A stretch of DNA of 64,000 bases from Scatophagus argus (taxonomy: Eukaryota; Chordata; Actinopteri; Scatophagidae), in contig NC_058511.1 of NCBI RefSeq assembly GCF_020382885.2, forward strand, positions 19,706,504-19,770,503, in the 5' to 3' direction. The notes under the pieces are model-generated. The model saw nothing but the letters and a program-made list of their open reading frames with translations. It ran no database searches and was not told the origin of the DNA. Positions 24,101-35,493 of this stretch are shown piece by piece. A program made the position numbers and the translations under genes. Every line of letters starts with the position of its first letter. Positions within the stretch are counted from its first letter, which is position 1.

Positions 24101-27100
24101 GGCCCAGCTTGAGCAGCCAGGTACGGCGGGAGTGTAGAGTCACATCGTTTGCTCCTCTTTCTCCTCTCTTCCTCCTTTGTTTGACTTTGTTCTGCAGCGC
24201 TCAGCAGAGGCAGCCACAGGGAGGAGTAAGGAGAGGAGAAAGAGAGCTGCGGCTCGTCTCATCGTTGCCAAGCTCTCCGGCTGTCTTCCTCTGGCTCTTT
24301 GTTATGCCTCCACTGCTTCACTCGCTCGCCTTAAGCGACAGCTCCCTGGTGCATACAGATACCGCTGGGGTGGATCTGCCTATGATGTGCTTATCATAAG
24401 GTTTGCCATCACCTGAGGGAAAGAGGCTGACTTATTGTTGCTCCCCATACTGAGAAAAAGAGAATAAACACATACAAGCTTGATATGTTTTCACATGAGT
24501 GAAGAGATAGCACACAGATTTCTGATTTTGGTTTCCACTGCCAAATCACTGCAGCATTTTTCCGCTAATTCCTTTGTTCTGAAGCCTATTGAGACTGCTG
24601 CTAGTTACCAGTGCAGATATTCATGCCCCCAGAAATCACCTGACACTGATTTGGATCAGTTTGACAAGTCACTGCCCCCCTCAATCTGTCATGCTGGCAC
24701 TTTTCCAGGTGCTAAGGGACAGATGGAAAGGGGCTCTTTTCTTGCATCACCTTTTCCCCTCTGCTTGAGAAGGTGCTACATGTCCCTGAGTCCTGTTCTT
24801 ACAGGTATCTGGAGCAGTGCTCTTTTGCCATCTTGTGGTCAAATATAGTAACTGTTCTACACAAAGTAGGCACAATCATACATTGACTCACTTCATTAGC
24901 CTAGAGTTTGGAGAAGCAGTTTGTGAGCGGAGGGAGTTCGATTCCTCCCCTGACCAGAAGGAGTGTGTGTGTGTGTGGGGGGGGGGGGGGCAGTCATTAA
25001 TAATGGCTCAGATGCCCTTGAGCAAGGCACCTAACCTCCCAACCGCTCCCCGGGCACCTGATATGGCATATATGCTCCTGTGTGTTTCACTGCATGTTGC
25101 ATGTGTGTTCAACCAGGTGGGTTGGATGCAAAGAAGAATTTCAGCGTATGTAAAAATATACTGACATAAAGTTCTATGTACCTGGTAAACAACTGAAGAA
25201 AAAAAAAAAACCTAAAATGACCACATACAGCTAAGCTGGTGTAATCCAAGTCTTCAGGAGTCCTGAGATCTCAAATTGATATGAAGACATTTACATTTAT
25301 TTACACAGCCTTTGTTCAATGTTCAAGCTCGTGCATCCATTTCACGTTACATGCTCAATAATGCTGTTAGCTTAGTGCTTTCAGTGAAGGTTTTGGCTTA
25401 AAAAATAAAGTCTGAATAATGTTTATAATAATGTCAGTCTGAAGATCCCACTCAGTAATAATTAAATTACATCTGTCTGGTCTTTTTCAATATTTTCCAG
25501 GTGAAGCTGCCTTTCCCAGTAGATCAGATCACAAATCTTCCACGGAACGACTTCCAAATGTTGGTGAAAATGCACAAACTGACCTCAGAACAGCTTGAGT
25601 TTATCCACGATGTGAGGCGACGCAGTAAGAACCGCATTGCAGCGCAGCGCTGCCGCAAGAGGAAGCTCGACTGTATTCTGAACCTGGAGTGTGAGATCAG
25701 AAAACTGGTGAGTCGACTGTTTCCACCAACACTAACTGTCATTAGACACCCTGTCAACAGGGATAACAATCACCTCGACTAAACAAAGCAAAGGAAATGA
25801 TAATGCGATGAAGTAAATGCTCTCAGATGGGCTGCAGTTGTTTACAGCAGCTCCGTTCTGTCAGCCCTTTCACGCCGTCAGAGTGTGTGGAGCAGTGTGT
25901 GGGTTGGTTCAGTCTGGAGGAAACCTTATGACAACTGTTTTTCTGTGGTGGGTTGGAAACTCTATGATTAGTTGTGCCAGCCTTTGGAAATGTTACAGGA
26001 GTCTGTTAGTCATGATAAAGCCAGGACAGAAATAACAATAAATGTTTTATTGTAAAATTTCCTCCTTCTCACTTTGATAAGCGCAAAGAGGGACCTTTGT
26101 GCTAAAAACACTGGAACTTCAGATGAATTCTGCTGAAGTCTCATATTTCAGATAGATCAGAGAAAATTTCTTGTCACATTCGAAGAAACATATGAACAGT
26201 GAGTCTGATCACAGCTAGAAAATGTTTATAAAGGCATGTGATTATTGTTTTCAGTGTACTTTGAAAAACTGTGAAGCTATCATTTGAGAGTATTGGTTTT
26301 GTCTCCCTCTGCTGACACTAAGTGGGAACTGCAACAGTATCATCCATCTCCATAAGGAACAAATATTTAAGCAGTCACATTTTTATATTAGAGAAATAAA
26401 CTATTCAACCACTGACATAGCAATATCCTATTACGTAAACCCCTACAATTGATTTTATTTGCATTTTTGTCCCGAGAATAATTTAGGCTCTGACCGATAA
26501 TCAAACACCTCTTTTCAGATGTATGAAGATAACTTTGATTTCTTCATATGCAATATTTGAGAACCTGTCTTGTATCAATTTATAAAAGATTTTCAAGATT
26601 AGTGGATAACAAATATTATCAAAAACAATGTAAATCTGTCTCCTAAAATTTTAAACAGTATTTGACCATGTCCTGACATTTTGGAAAATAGTCACATTTC
26701 TATCATTTTAAAAACAATATAATGTTAAGAATTTTAAGATGTTTCTTTTTGAACAAATTGCTTCGGTCATTTGTTCCACAACTGCCAGTTTTTACCTTTT
26801 CCTGACAAGCTGCTTCTTGTGACTGTGTAAATAAAAGCGCATTAACAAACCATTGCCTTTTATAAACAGTGCCTAACCCTAACCAAACCTTCACTGTGCA
26901 AAGAAGGCAGAATACATGAGGTGATTTAAAAAGACACAGAAATTAAATATATACGCTATCACAAGTATGACAGTTACTTAAAACAGAGGATAACTTAATT
27001 ACTTATTTTAACTGTAACTCCATCCATAATTCAATTCAATTCAGTTTATTTATATAGCGCCAATTCACGACAAAAGTTATCTCATGACACTTTCCAAATG

Positions 27101-27808
27101 GTTTGTAACAGAATGTATGACTATTTTGGTCATGGGTTTCACATACTTTCTGTATAAATAAAAACATCTAAAAGAAAACAGCTTAGGTTCAGTTTAGGGG
27201 TCATACATGTGAAAAAGTGTGGGAACCACCTCTCTAAGTTTCATGGCTGTGAAGGGTAGCAGTTCTGTCTGTCTGTCTTACAAATCTGCATGTTCACAGT
27301 GAGTCACACTCTGTGTGTGTGTGCGCAGGTGTGTGAGAAGGAGAAGTTGCTGACAGAGAGGAACCAGCTGAAGGCATGTATGGGCGAGCTGTGGGAGAAC
27401 TTCTCCTGCTTGTCGCAGGAGGTGTGCAGGGATGTCCAGCTGAGCCCTGAGCAGGTCCAGTCTTTACACCACTACTGCCCCGTTCTGCGGCCTGCCAACT
27501 CCACCACTGCCAGCAACAACGCTGCCCCCAGCCCCACCACCACCACCAGCATTGACCTCACCACCCACTCAGGCTCTGCCACACCGGAGCCCAGCTTCCA
27601 CGGATCGCCCGGCCCCTCAGAGAGTGAACCCGACTCGGCTGTGAGAAATGGGGCAGACAGAGATATGGATGGCCAAGATGCCAGGGTGTACACAAAGTCA
27701 GGGCTGTCCGTGGAAAAGTCCAACCAGACGGTAACGGTCGATTTTTGCCAGGAAATGACTGAGAAATGTACAACTGACGAGCAGCCAAGGAAAGACTGTA
27801 CTAAATAG
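2478..27808 (+). CDS. bach2: bach2: BTB-bZIP transcriptional repressor (4 coding exons)
   Basis: Coding segments 2478-2720, 15402-16913, 25501-25707 and 27329-27808 join in phase 0 at every junction to give 813 residues (human BACH2 is about 841). BACH proteins pair with small Maf proteins and repress genes at Maf recognition elements in the nucleus; BACH2 acts in B- and T-cell fate. Seen here: an N-terminal BTB/POZ domain (about 20-130), a long Ser-rich middle, Cys-Pro motifs of the haem-responsive type (C473-P474, C480-P481), a conserved RTRTSSS stretch, a CNC-type basic region (about 624-641) and a zipper with leucines at 647, 654, 661, 668 and 675. The C-terminus ([20 protein letters not shown]) closely matches mammalian BACH2, not BACH1. 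I chose the ATG at 2478 because MSVDEKP matches the family N-terminus. Teleosts have bach2a and bach2b; I cannot tell which this is. Confidence 0.97.
8040..8273 (+). repeat. fish interspersed repeat with TTGAA tail, copy 2
   Basis: After a (TC)n stretch the element reads CGACTATCAGCAGGATAGTT, GTGAACCGGGTCCTGCTCAA, then the body shared with copy 1, ending GTGCTATATAAATAAATGGAATTGAAT. It lies in the first large bach2 intron. Confidence 0.8.
12080..12116. repeat. (TG)n microsatellite
   Basis: An uninterrupted TG run of 37 nt in the first large bach2 intron, with a complementary CA run 114 nt away. Confidence 0.95.
12231..12264. repeat. (CA)n microsatellite
   Basis: A 34-nt CA run with a single T interruption. 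It is complementary to the TG run at 12080-12116. Confidence 0.95.
15402..16913 (+). CDS. bach2: bach2 coding exon 2 (large exon)
   Basis: The acceptor TTTTTTTGCAG ends at 15401 and the donor GTGAGTG begins at 16914. It encodes residues 82-585: the end of the BTB domain ([19 protein letters not shown]), the regulatory middle with the LCLSGDE motif, and the Cys-Pro motifs. The open frame runs upstream into the intron and 36 codons past the donor; both extensions are intronic because the flanking exons join in frame without them. Confidence 0.96.
18159..18215 (-). mobile_element. possible tRNA-derived SINE head
   Basis: On the - strand GGCCTGGTGGTAAAATGGAG resembles an A box and AGGTCATAGGTTGAAGCT a B box, at tRNA-like spacing. 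No tRNA cloverleaf can be drawn with confidence, so it is at most a degenerate SINE head. Confidence 0.25.
22756..22912 (+). mobile_element. 3' half of the TGGA-tailed SINE
   Basis: It shares the body of the 36470-36785 copy (TTGGCCCTGCGATTGACCAG, GGGATAGGCTCCAGCTCC) and ends in GGATGGATGGATGGATG. The tRNA-like head is missing. It sits in a bach2 intron in sense orientation. Confidence 0.75.
24895..25150 (+). mobile_element. SINE-like fish repeat with B-box, split by a GT/G tract
   Basis: GGAGTTCGATTCCTCCCC is B-box-like, followed by GCCCTTGAGCAAGGCACC, CCAACCGCTCCCCGGGCACC and GGGTTGGATGCAAAGAAGAA, phrases that recur together in teleost genomes. A (GT)7 tract with a run of 14 G (24977-24990) sits inside. 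Confidence 0.6.
25501..25707 (+). CDS. bach2: bach2 coding exon 3 (basic region)
   Basis: The acceptor TATTTTCCAG ends at 25500 and the donor GTGAGT begins at 25708. It encodes residues 586-654, from [10 protein letters not shown] through the CNC motif and the basic region ([17 protein letters not shown]) to the second zipper leucine (L654). Both ends are phase 0. Confidence 0.97.
25708..27328 (+). other. bach2: bach2 intron between coding exons 3 and 4 (1.6 kb)
   Basis: Bounded by GTGAGT and GCGCAG. It splits the leucine zipper between L654 and V655, the same point as in the remembered human protein (RKL then VCEKEK). It contains a reverse-oriented repeat tail at 27029-27105; the rest is AT-rich. 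Confidence 0.9.
27029..27105 (-). repeat. fish interspersed repeat, 3' tail only, reverse orientation
   Basis: On the - strand GAAAGTGTCATGAGATAACT, TTTGTCGTGAATTGGCGCTA, TATAAATAAACTGAATTGAA. It matches the tail of the copy at 35980-36214 better than copies 1 and 2. Confidence 0.75.
27329..27808 (+). CDS. bach2: bach2 terminal coding exon (zipper and C-terminus)
   Basis: The acceptor GTGTGCGCAG ends at 27328 and the stop TAG is at 27806-27808. It encodes residues 655-813: the rest of the zipper, a CLSQEVCRD motif, a Thr/Ser/Pro-rich stretch with Asn and Ala runs that looks lineage-specific, and the conserved C-terminal tail. Confidence 0.96.
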   Translation: MCEKEKLLTERNQLKACMGELWENFSCLSQEVCRDVQLSPEQVQSLHHYCPVLRPANSTTASNNAAPSPTTTTSIDLTTHSGSATPEPSFHGSPGPSESEPDSAVRNGADRDMDGQDARVYTKSGLSVEKSNQTVTVDFCQEMTEKCTTDEQPRKDCTK

Positions 27809-28271
27809 TGGTGGTTTTCTGTGTTGTTGTTTTTAATGTTTTTTTTTTATTATTATTATTTAATTTTACTCTTCTGACAAACCCTTTCTTGGGGTTGTTG
27901 AGACGGTCAGCCTCCGCCAGTGTTCACTGAAAAACAAGCTTTGTTTGTATTTATGTCTTTTTGTGCTGTTTTTTTTTTTTTTTTTAAAGGTTGACACTAA
28001 GTTGTCTTAACAGCAGCAATACTGTTCTCCAGGTATTCTCCTCTTACCATGACAGAGTGGGAACTTCTCACCAAACCCTTACAATGGTGCTATACTCTCC
28101 CCGGCAGCAACCTCTACAGTGGAGACTCTGTTCTCCATGTGTCACAACTCAAAGTTGAACCTCATCGGACCTAAACAGCAGCTCTCTTTGTCTCTCTGTG
28201 TACCAACAGTATCTCTGTTCCTGCCTTTCTCTTCTCTTTTACCCACTCTGTCTCTATCAGTCTTCTCTACC

Positions 28272-28308
<37 letters not shown>

Positions 28309-31300
28309 TTCTCTGTGGTTCTTCTCTCACTATATCTCAGTGGCCCTTTTCGTCACAGCAATTCAAACTCAGGAAAGGAAAAAAAAATAAAAAATCCTCT
28401 GAATGTTCAACCTAATTCATGAAAAATGAGAATACAACTTCTGTACACGAGGAAGTTGCAATGCAGTTTGACTGTAAAATGTTCATATGCAAAAATGTCT
28501 TCAAGCATCTCGCATTTGTATTTCTGTACAGGAGAACTTTGTACAGGCTGTAACTGAAAACATTCCTCCTTTGCCTTCCTCAGCACTGAACTGAAAGGAA
28601 AAAGAGTCTTTGCAGGCGGTTAAATGGCTATTTTTATTTCACACTCATCAGCAATACCATTGTATTTGGATGTTGTAATGGTGACTTTCAAGTGCTTGTT
28701 TGGCAGAAATGTATATAGTATGGAGCATGATGACTGTAACAGTGATTTTGTACAGGTAGAGGCTTAGATGTTTCTTTTTCACCGGGGTTATATCAAGCAC
28801 CTTTTTGCTAAGGGAAAAATCTTTGCTTTGCTGTTTCCTGTCCTGCCTAATGAACACTCGCCCTCGCGACGGATGTTCTTATACTCAGGAAATCAGCACG
28901 ACATACACGTAGACACGCACATACAGTACATACAGCACATACAGACACATGCGTCAACACACACACGCAGAATTTTGACCCCCCTCCCCATGCATGTATA
29001 AAAGTTAGACATTCAACACGTTTTCAATGCACGGCTCAGGCCAGCTCCTCTCCACTTTTGACTCCTATTTAAATGTGAAAAAAAATAGTTCTGCCTTGTG
29101 TTTTCTTTTTTTTTTTTTTTTTTTTTTTGGGAGGAAAACTTACTTCTTATCAGTATTTAAAGATGCGTTTGTGTACACTCTTGCAGACGTGCTTTGGGTT
29201 TCTTCAGTGTTGCCGTGTTGTTCGTAGAGAGAACAAAGAGCGCAGCCACCATCTAAGTGACAGATACTTTCATTTTCTTTCAAGCTGATCCTGAATAAAA
29301 TAAAACATGCATTGACAAAAAAACAAAAAAAACACAAAAGAAATTCAGGCACTTTGTTTCTAAGCGCTCAGAGCCATTTAGCACTTCAATGAGGGTCTTT
29401 GTCTTTCTTTTAGACCCCTTAAAAATCTGAGACAGAAGCACTTAAATTGGCACTTCGAGAAGAAACATCTTATTGATATAATTATATAAATATACAGTTA
29501 AAAATATCTCTATGAAGAAGACATATCTGAAACCTAAACACAAAAGGAAGCTAATCTTTAGTTTAAGATTGTTCACACCTTTTAATTGTGTTTCTTTAGG
29601 AATTAAATAAGCTAATTCAGATTTCATTTGACGTGAAAACAGTGTACGTGTCGTCCAAATGATTTAGTAACAATCACATAAGATAGTAACACATTTGCCC
29701 TAATTGTGCATTTGTTTGAACATCCTACTTTGTGATGTGCATGCATGCTGCCTATAGCTATAAGCATAGTTAGTTTGTCTAGCTTCTTTTGCCTCGTAAG
29801 TTTCTCTGAAGCAGTCTACTTTTAAATGATATTTTTTAAATTACTATGTATAAAAACAGCTGAATTATGTCAACCCTCGCAGGGCCGTACTCTGGTACGA
29901 TGGTTGAATTTAATTGGAATGTGAAGCTTTATTCAATGCTCTTTAAAGCCCCAATGATTGCTAACCTGTTAGCTTAATAGAGATCTGAAGCTACTGTCAC
30001 CTCAGGCTAACTGCTGTTCCGCTAGCTTCTGTACCTCAGTGTAATCTCTCATTGAGCATGTCTTCCATGCTTGTTGTGGGGGAAAAAAATGTTCCTGATG
30101 CATACTCTACTTACTCTAGGACAAATAAGTATCTACTACAGTATTTTATATTAAATATGCAAACCCTTCATGATTTAAAAAAGTTAAACAATGATTTTGT
30201 TAGCATGCAAAAATCTACAGCCTCCATGAACTGTTGTAACTGCTGGTTTTTCTAGTCTACATTAGAAATATCCACACGCTCCTGTAATATTTGGCAATTT
30301 GAGGATTAGGCTAATCTCTGCTGTCTAAAAAACATTGTTGAGCTAACCTGTTTTGTGATTACCGCCGTCATGTGTGTCCAAGCTAGCTGCAAACCACTTG
30401 TTTGTCCACTGATGACGTCCACCTGTGAAGGACGTCAGAGGTCAACATAGGTTTTAAACAGAACCCAAAAGTTAAGATTCCCCTAATTCTACATCGCTCT
30501 GACTTTGGCCATAGTACTAATACACAACCAGCAGCATAACCTTGCTGATCAGTATATTGTGCTGTTCATGCCTTTAATAAACTCCATTACCTTTGTTAGA
30601 AGCACGAAGGGTTCAACTTCTAATAGAAAGTGTTGTAGTAAATACTAATTAGCCCAACCCTTTAAGATTTTTATTTTATTTTATTATTATTATTTTTTTG
30701 GAAGCTAAAAATTTTAAATTCCAAAAACATATAGTATTTTTTTGGCCAAAATAAATCTCACCTTGGGGCTTCAAAGTGTGACTGAAAAGTTCTCCCCCGA
30801 ATTTAAATGATGATGTAAATTTTAGATGTAGTTTAAAATATGATCTTACATGTGAGACTGTTTCTGTTATACAGCCAAACAGAATAAGCGTATTTTATAA
30901 ACCTGTCTTTAACTTGTTGAAAGACTGGTCCCTGCTCTGTAGAGTACCTTAGACCCGCACGCGCACAAACACATGCACACATACACATACATTCATGCAG
31001 TACACACAGTACACATGTTGTGGCACAGCCTGAGTGTGAATCAGTAGTGCTTCAGCCCTTTTTTCCTGTTTGTGCTCTTTTCATTCTTGGATGCATATTT
31101 ACTGACGTTAAACAGTATTCACCCATGTTGAAGCCAACAAACTAAAAAAACTACATTACAGAAACTTCTTTTCTGCAAACATTATGCAACTCATTTTCTA
31201 TCCACATACTTTTGCCTGATGTAAAATTGAGGAAACATTGTTTTGCATTGGAAAGCATCATCTCTGACGATATGTTTTTCAGTTTCGAGAAAACTAATTC

Positions 31301-33500
31301 ATGAAGTTTGTGTTTGTGAAAGATTGTGGTAACAAAGGCCCCTGGGTATCTTTTCAGATGTTTGCAATGTTTGCATTTTTCCCTCTCTGTTATATCTGAC
31401 TGTTCATTATTCATCTTAACAGATCTTTAGATTTGGATTTGAAGATAAGTGTAAACAAAGATAGAACAAACACAGGCCCCTGAAGCACCCTCTCCAGTCA
31501 AAAAGTTTTATTTCCAGACCTCTTAGCTTTTTGAGTCTTGCTGTACACTCTAACACTGACTGCTGTAGTACAATAACTTGCATCCCCCACTTCAGTGGTG
31601 ACATGAGTTAATGTCAGCATCTGCAACAGGTCCACTGGTTGTTTAAGGGGTCACTTCGCTCCAATTACAAAAATAAATAAATGAAAATAAACTTACCTTC
31701 TTCAGCACTAGTTATGTAGATAGTTTTGGTTGTACTGGTTATAAACTCTTTGTCCAGGCTTGAGATTTTTGTTTACATGTAATACAGCAGAAGAGTTTTA
31801 TTTGTGGCGCTCACATCATTGAAAAAACACATTTTTAAAAAAAAAAAAAAAAAAATTCTGCATCTCTTTGTAGAAGTGGTGTCCAGTTATTTTGGATAAT
31901 CACATTGCTGTGAACTTTTTTTTTTTTTTTTTTTTGGTAGTTCCAATGAAAACTGAAATCAAAACAACCTCCTTTCTATTTCAGTGGTGGCAGAACTCAG
32001 ACAATCTCAAAACTATGCCTCAAACTGTATACATGACTAGATACTATGTTTTTTTTTGTGATTTGAGTGAACTGACCCCTTTGTGTCTCAGGGTGCCAAA
32101 CATTTGAACCTGCTCTCTATATAATTCTGAAGAAGACTTCTTTCTTTTATTTTTGACTCACTTTGATCAAGAGTCAAATACAACATCCCATAAAATGATT
32201 TGCTGATATTACTTAAAGGTGCATTAGTTGATTTCTTGGCAACTTGGGGGAAGCACAATATTCATGCATTTATAGAGTTTTTAATGGCTTACACATTAAA
32301 CAGATAGAGAGCAAAATGATCATTCATTCAATAACTAATAATCCTATACAGAGAAAACACCTAAAAAAAATTATTTGAAAATTTGATGCTCAGATATGAG
32401 GAATCCTTCAGGTTACGTTGTGCAGGCTAAACACTTTTTTTTTGGTTATGGCCAATACAACAGATTTGATTTAAATGAACAGTTTTGCTTTGCTGTAACT
32501 CTTTAATTGAATGCTCGTACCTTTTTTGCTGTGGTCTTGTTTAATTAAACTTTTTTTTTTTTTTTTGTTATCGCTGCTTCTCATAAACAAACACTGGCTT
32601 GTCAACTCCAAAGGTTGTTCTGTAGAAGAATATGAACAAAAACATGCCTTTCTTGCAGATTCCTCAATTTTATTGAAAAAAAAAGAAAATCTGATATCCT
32701 GGCTGAAAGCAATGCCTGAGACATTTAGTTAAATATAAATGTGGAAAATGTTTACAAATATTTGTCACATCATGTTTGATCAATTTTTTTCGCCATGTAA
32801 AATTGATGCTCCGTTCAATTGGACTGGTTCTTGGTGTTGTGTAAAGAGACAAAGAATGAGTTTCTTCACCTTGTCTTTAATCCAATTTTTTATTTTTTTT
32901 GGGATGGTTCAGCATAACATGGATACAAGTGCACCTCCGATATTTGCCTTAGAACTTGCAGAGGCCATCGTTCACATTCAAGTGAAGTGAGTGTATGCAG
33001 GGGCCTGGGCCCCCATCCCTGAGTCACCAGTGCGGACTTTCTCACACTTATCTACCTGTGAAATCCTTCATACCTCTCATAACTGGTCAATGACTGTATC
33101 AGCAAACTGCATCAGGTGTTTTTTCTACATGCTTTTTACACAGATTATATGGATTATTGTATTAGTAGATTTGGTGCATCATTTTTAATGTAATAGCTCT
33201 TAAGCTTGTAGTTCAAGTTGTTGTTTTTTTTCTTTCATTTTTTCTAGATGATTGTTTTGTGTTAATATTGTCAATTTGAAATAGCTGTTATTTGCTTATT
33301 CTCTACTAAGAGTTCTTACCTTTATAATTTTTAAAGGCGACATGACCCTAATTAATTAAAATGACTTAATAACCATTGTAAATATGGTATTGTGCAAACC
33401 CCATTTTCATTCATTTCAATTGCTAGTGTTCTATAAATTACTTTTTTGTCTAGACACCATTTCTCTTTATGAAATAAAGAAACGTGCATATCATGTTTTG
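27809..33500 (+). other. bach2: inferred bach2 3' UTR
   Basis: After the stop codon there are about 5.7 kb of AT-rich sequence with long T and A runs (23 T at 29106-29128, 19 A at 31837-31855) and no coding exon. AATAAA signals occur at 29294-29299 and 33473-33478; the second is followed by GT/T-rich sequence. Mammalian BACH2 has a 3' UTR of several kb, which favours the distal signal. Pumilio-like TGTATATA (28710-28717) and TGTAAATA (33377-33384) lie inside. The 3' limit is a guess from these signals. Confidence 0.5.
28274..28310. repeat. (TGTC)n/(TC)n microsatellite
   Basis: A compound pyrimidine-rich repeat early in the bach2 3' UTR. Confidence 0.9.
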
Positions 33501-34890
33501 TTATTTGTAGATGTTTTTGCAAATACATGACAAAACGTTGGTCAGTTTCATAGCTGCTTTAATTGTTCTTTTTGGCCACCTAAGGACAGCGGAAAAAGCT
33601 GCAAACATAACACTGACGTATGCCGTCCAACAGGCACATTAGCATTCATTTGGAGTCATTTTTATGTCCAGTTTCTGGCTCTTAAAGTGCTAAATGTTCA
33701 CCAGCTAGCTAACTTTATCTATCTGTTGTTTTGGTGCCGAGCAGGAAAGCAGTAAAGCGATGCCTGACCCAAAACAGTAAAACTGCAGGCTTTCACATTA
33801 CACGTAGTCATATGACCCGTTGTTCATGTGAAAATATTGATTATTACATCTTTAATTTTCACATAATCTGTGAAAAATGCAATGTCAAAATCTAGTTTTA
33901 TCATTTCAGTTATGCATGTAGGGTGCATATTCTTAAATATTTTTTCATCTTATCAAATTACCATAAACTAAGTGGCACACAGCAGAATGTGTGATGTTCT
34001 ACGTTCAGTTTGTCATGTTCGTTGTCACTGAAGAATACTTAAAGGCAACAGAATGCCTCCTTGATGGAGTTTGATGGCCATCACCAATTTGTCGTACTCT
34101 GTCCATTTGTTATTTTGTGTACAATGATCAAAATTGACCAAATCTTTTCAGTAGAGTGAGAATTAACTATGTGAATGCTCACTGTTATCAGTTTACTGTA
34201 CGTACAGCTGTACGTTGGTGCTGGGAAGTACCAAGAGGTATTGGTCCTCCATCTCATTGAAGCGCCAACTGTCATAGTGTATAGTCTGTTTGGCCTATGT
34301 GACCTCATCGTGCAGAACAGTGCATGACCCTGATATCTGCACTGGAGACAGAGGTATGCAAATGTTCATATACAACTTATATCTCGGCCATTTTAGTGCT
34401 TCAGAATTGGCATGGCGAGCAACATCGGTTCTTTGTTAACAATGTTTCTCCTCGATCGAGTGTCATTAAATACTTCATCAAAAGACATCAGTGTCTCCTG
34501 AGTTTTCTTCCATCTTTGGAGTGCAAGGTTTTCCACAACAGTGCATAGTGATCCGCTTATTAGTTTTTCAGCATTGTTCATGGATAAACAGAAGAAAGGC
34601 CACGAGGTTAGAAGTCAGCCAGGTTTACCATCGAATATCCATTGGAAATCTGATAATAATCTGAACAGAACAACTACTGAGATATCTTTCTGTGGACAGG
34701 TTTGGACAGAGGTCGGCCATCTGCCTGACATCATCATCATCTTCAGGCCCCAAGAATAGTTAGAAAATGGTAAGCTTCATTAGGACCATTCTAGACTGAA
34801 CAACATATTACAGAGATAAAACAGTTTGGCCCTGCTGAAGAGGGGAAAGTGTTTAATAGAAAAAGCAACAGAACAACAGAAACATTCCCA
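33501..34890. other. intergenic gap between convergent bach2 and gja10
   Basis: About 1.4 kb between the inferred 3' ends of bach2 (+) and gja10 (-). No coding potential was recognised. An imperfect palindrome around 34196-34214 (CGTACAGCTGTACG core) is the only local structure noticed. Confidence 0.5.
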
Positions 34891-35454
34891 ATAAAAGCTT
34901 GAATTTATTAGATATATTCATAAAGATTATTAGGCTACTCTCAGTAAAAACAAAATGTTAAAATTGAAGAGCCCTTTTTTTTCTCCAGCTCATCATGTAT
35001 GATAAATCATAAACACTGGTTCAGAGAAATCTCTGTTCTTTTTGTGGTGGCCAATTCCACAGTCTTATCTATATGTCTAAATTACAATCTTCAGTCAAAT
35101 ACATTTGCAAGGGGTTTTTTTGTCTCATTTTATGAGCTGTCTCCCATGCTTCCAGCCAAATATAATTTTGATTTAGATTTGATTTATGATCCGTAAAATC
35201 TACCAACCTCCCTAAGTTATCAGATGCTGGAAATATCATTTGCACAGTACATAAAGAAAATTACTAAGCTTCTTTTGTTGAATGTCATGGTAACAAATCT
35301 GAGTTGAAATTCTTGTTCATGATGAATACATACAGTATAACTGTACTGTGAAAAGAAAAAGTTAAAGTTGAAAGACGGGATGAGATTTGCTTTGCAATCA
35401 GGATCCTCGGCCATTTTAGAATTTCCACATTCCTCCAAAATGTCCATTTTCAGT
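34890..35454 (-). other. gja10: inferred gja10 3' UTR
   Basis: Downstream of the TAA at 35455 the first clear AATAAA on the - strand is at 34909-34904, giving a 3' UTR of roughly 560 nt. The extent is inferred only from this signal. Confidence 0.35.
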
Positions 35455-35493
35455 TTACTTTTTCATAATTGAAGACAGCTCCAGAATCATGCT
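35455..35493 (-). CDS. gja10: gja10 terminal mini-exon, 12 residues plus stop
   Basis: On the - strand the sequence TCTTTCAG ends at 35494 and is followed by codons for [12 protein letters not shown] and TAA. The phase (0) matches the donor after residue 471. GJA10-type connexin genes are unusual among connexins in having an intron near the end of the coding region, and as I recall a short C-terminal exon is known in mammals. The length (39 nt) explains why it is easily missed. Confidence 0.85.
   Translation of the reverse strand, partial: SMILELSSIMKK

Larger units (their letters stand above)
16914..25500 (+). other. bach2: bach2 intron between coding exons 2 and 3 (8.6 kb)
   Basis: Bounded by GTGAGTG and TTTTCCAG. 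It holds a possible SINE head (18159-18215), the 3' part of a TGGA-tailed SINE (22756-22912), a second SINE-like repeat with a run of 14 G (24895-25150) and a block at 24030-24420 of higher complexity. No exon is needed between residues 585 and 586. Confidence 0.85.

Noticed and set aside
24900..24970. tRNA gene suggested by a B-box-like GTTCGATTCC
   Set aside because: No cloverleaf or anticodon stem can be drawn; it fits a degenerate tRNA-derived repeat.
25708..25782. Truncated BACH2 ending after the basic region by reading past 25707
   Set aside because: The frame continues 24 codons to a stop, but a good donor and a perfect heptad continuation in exon 4 make this ordinary intron sequence.
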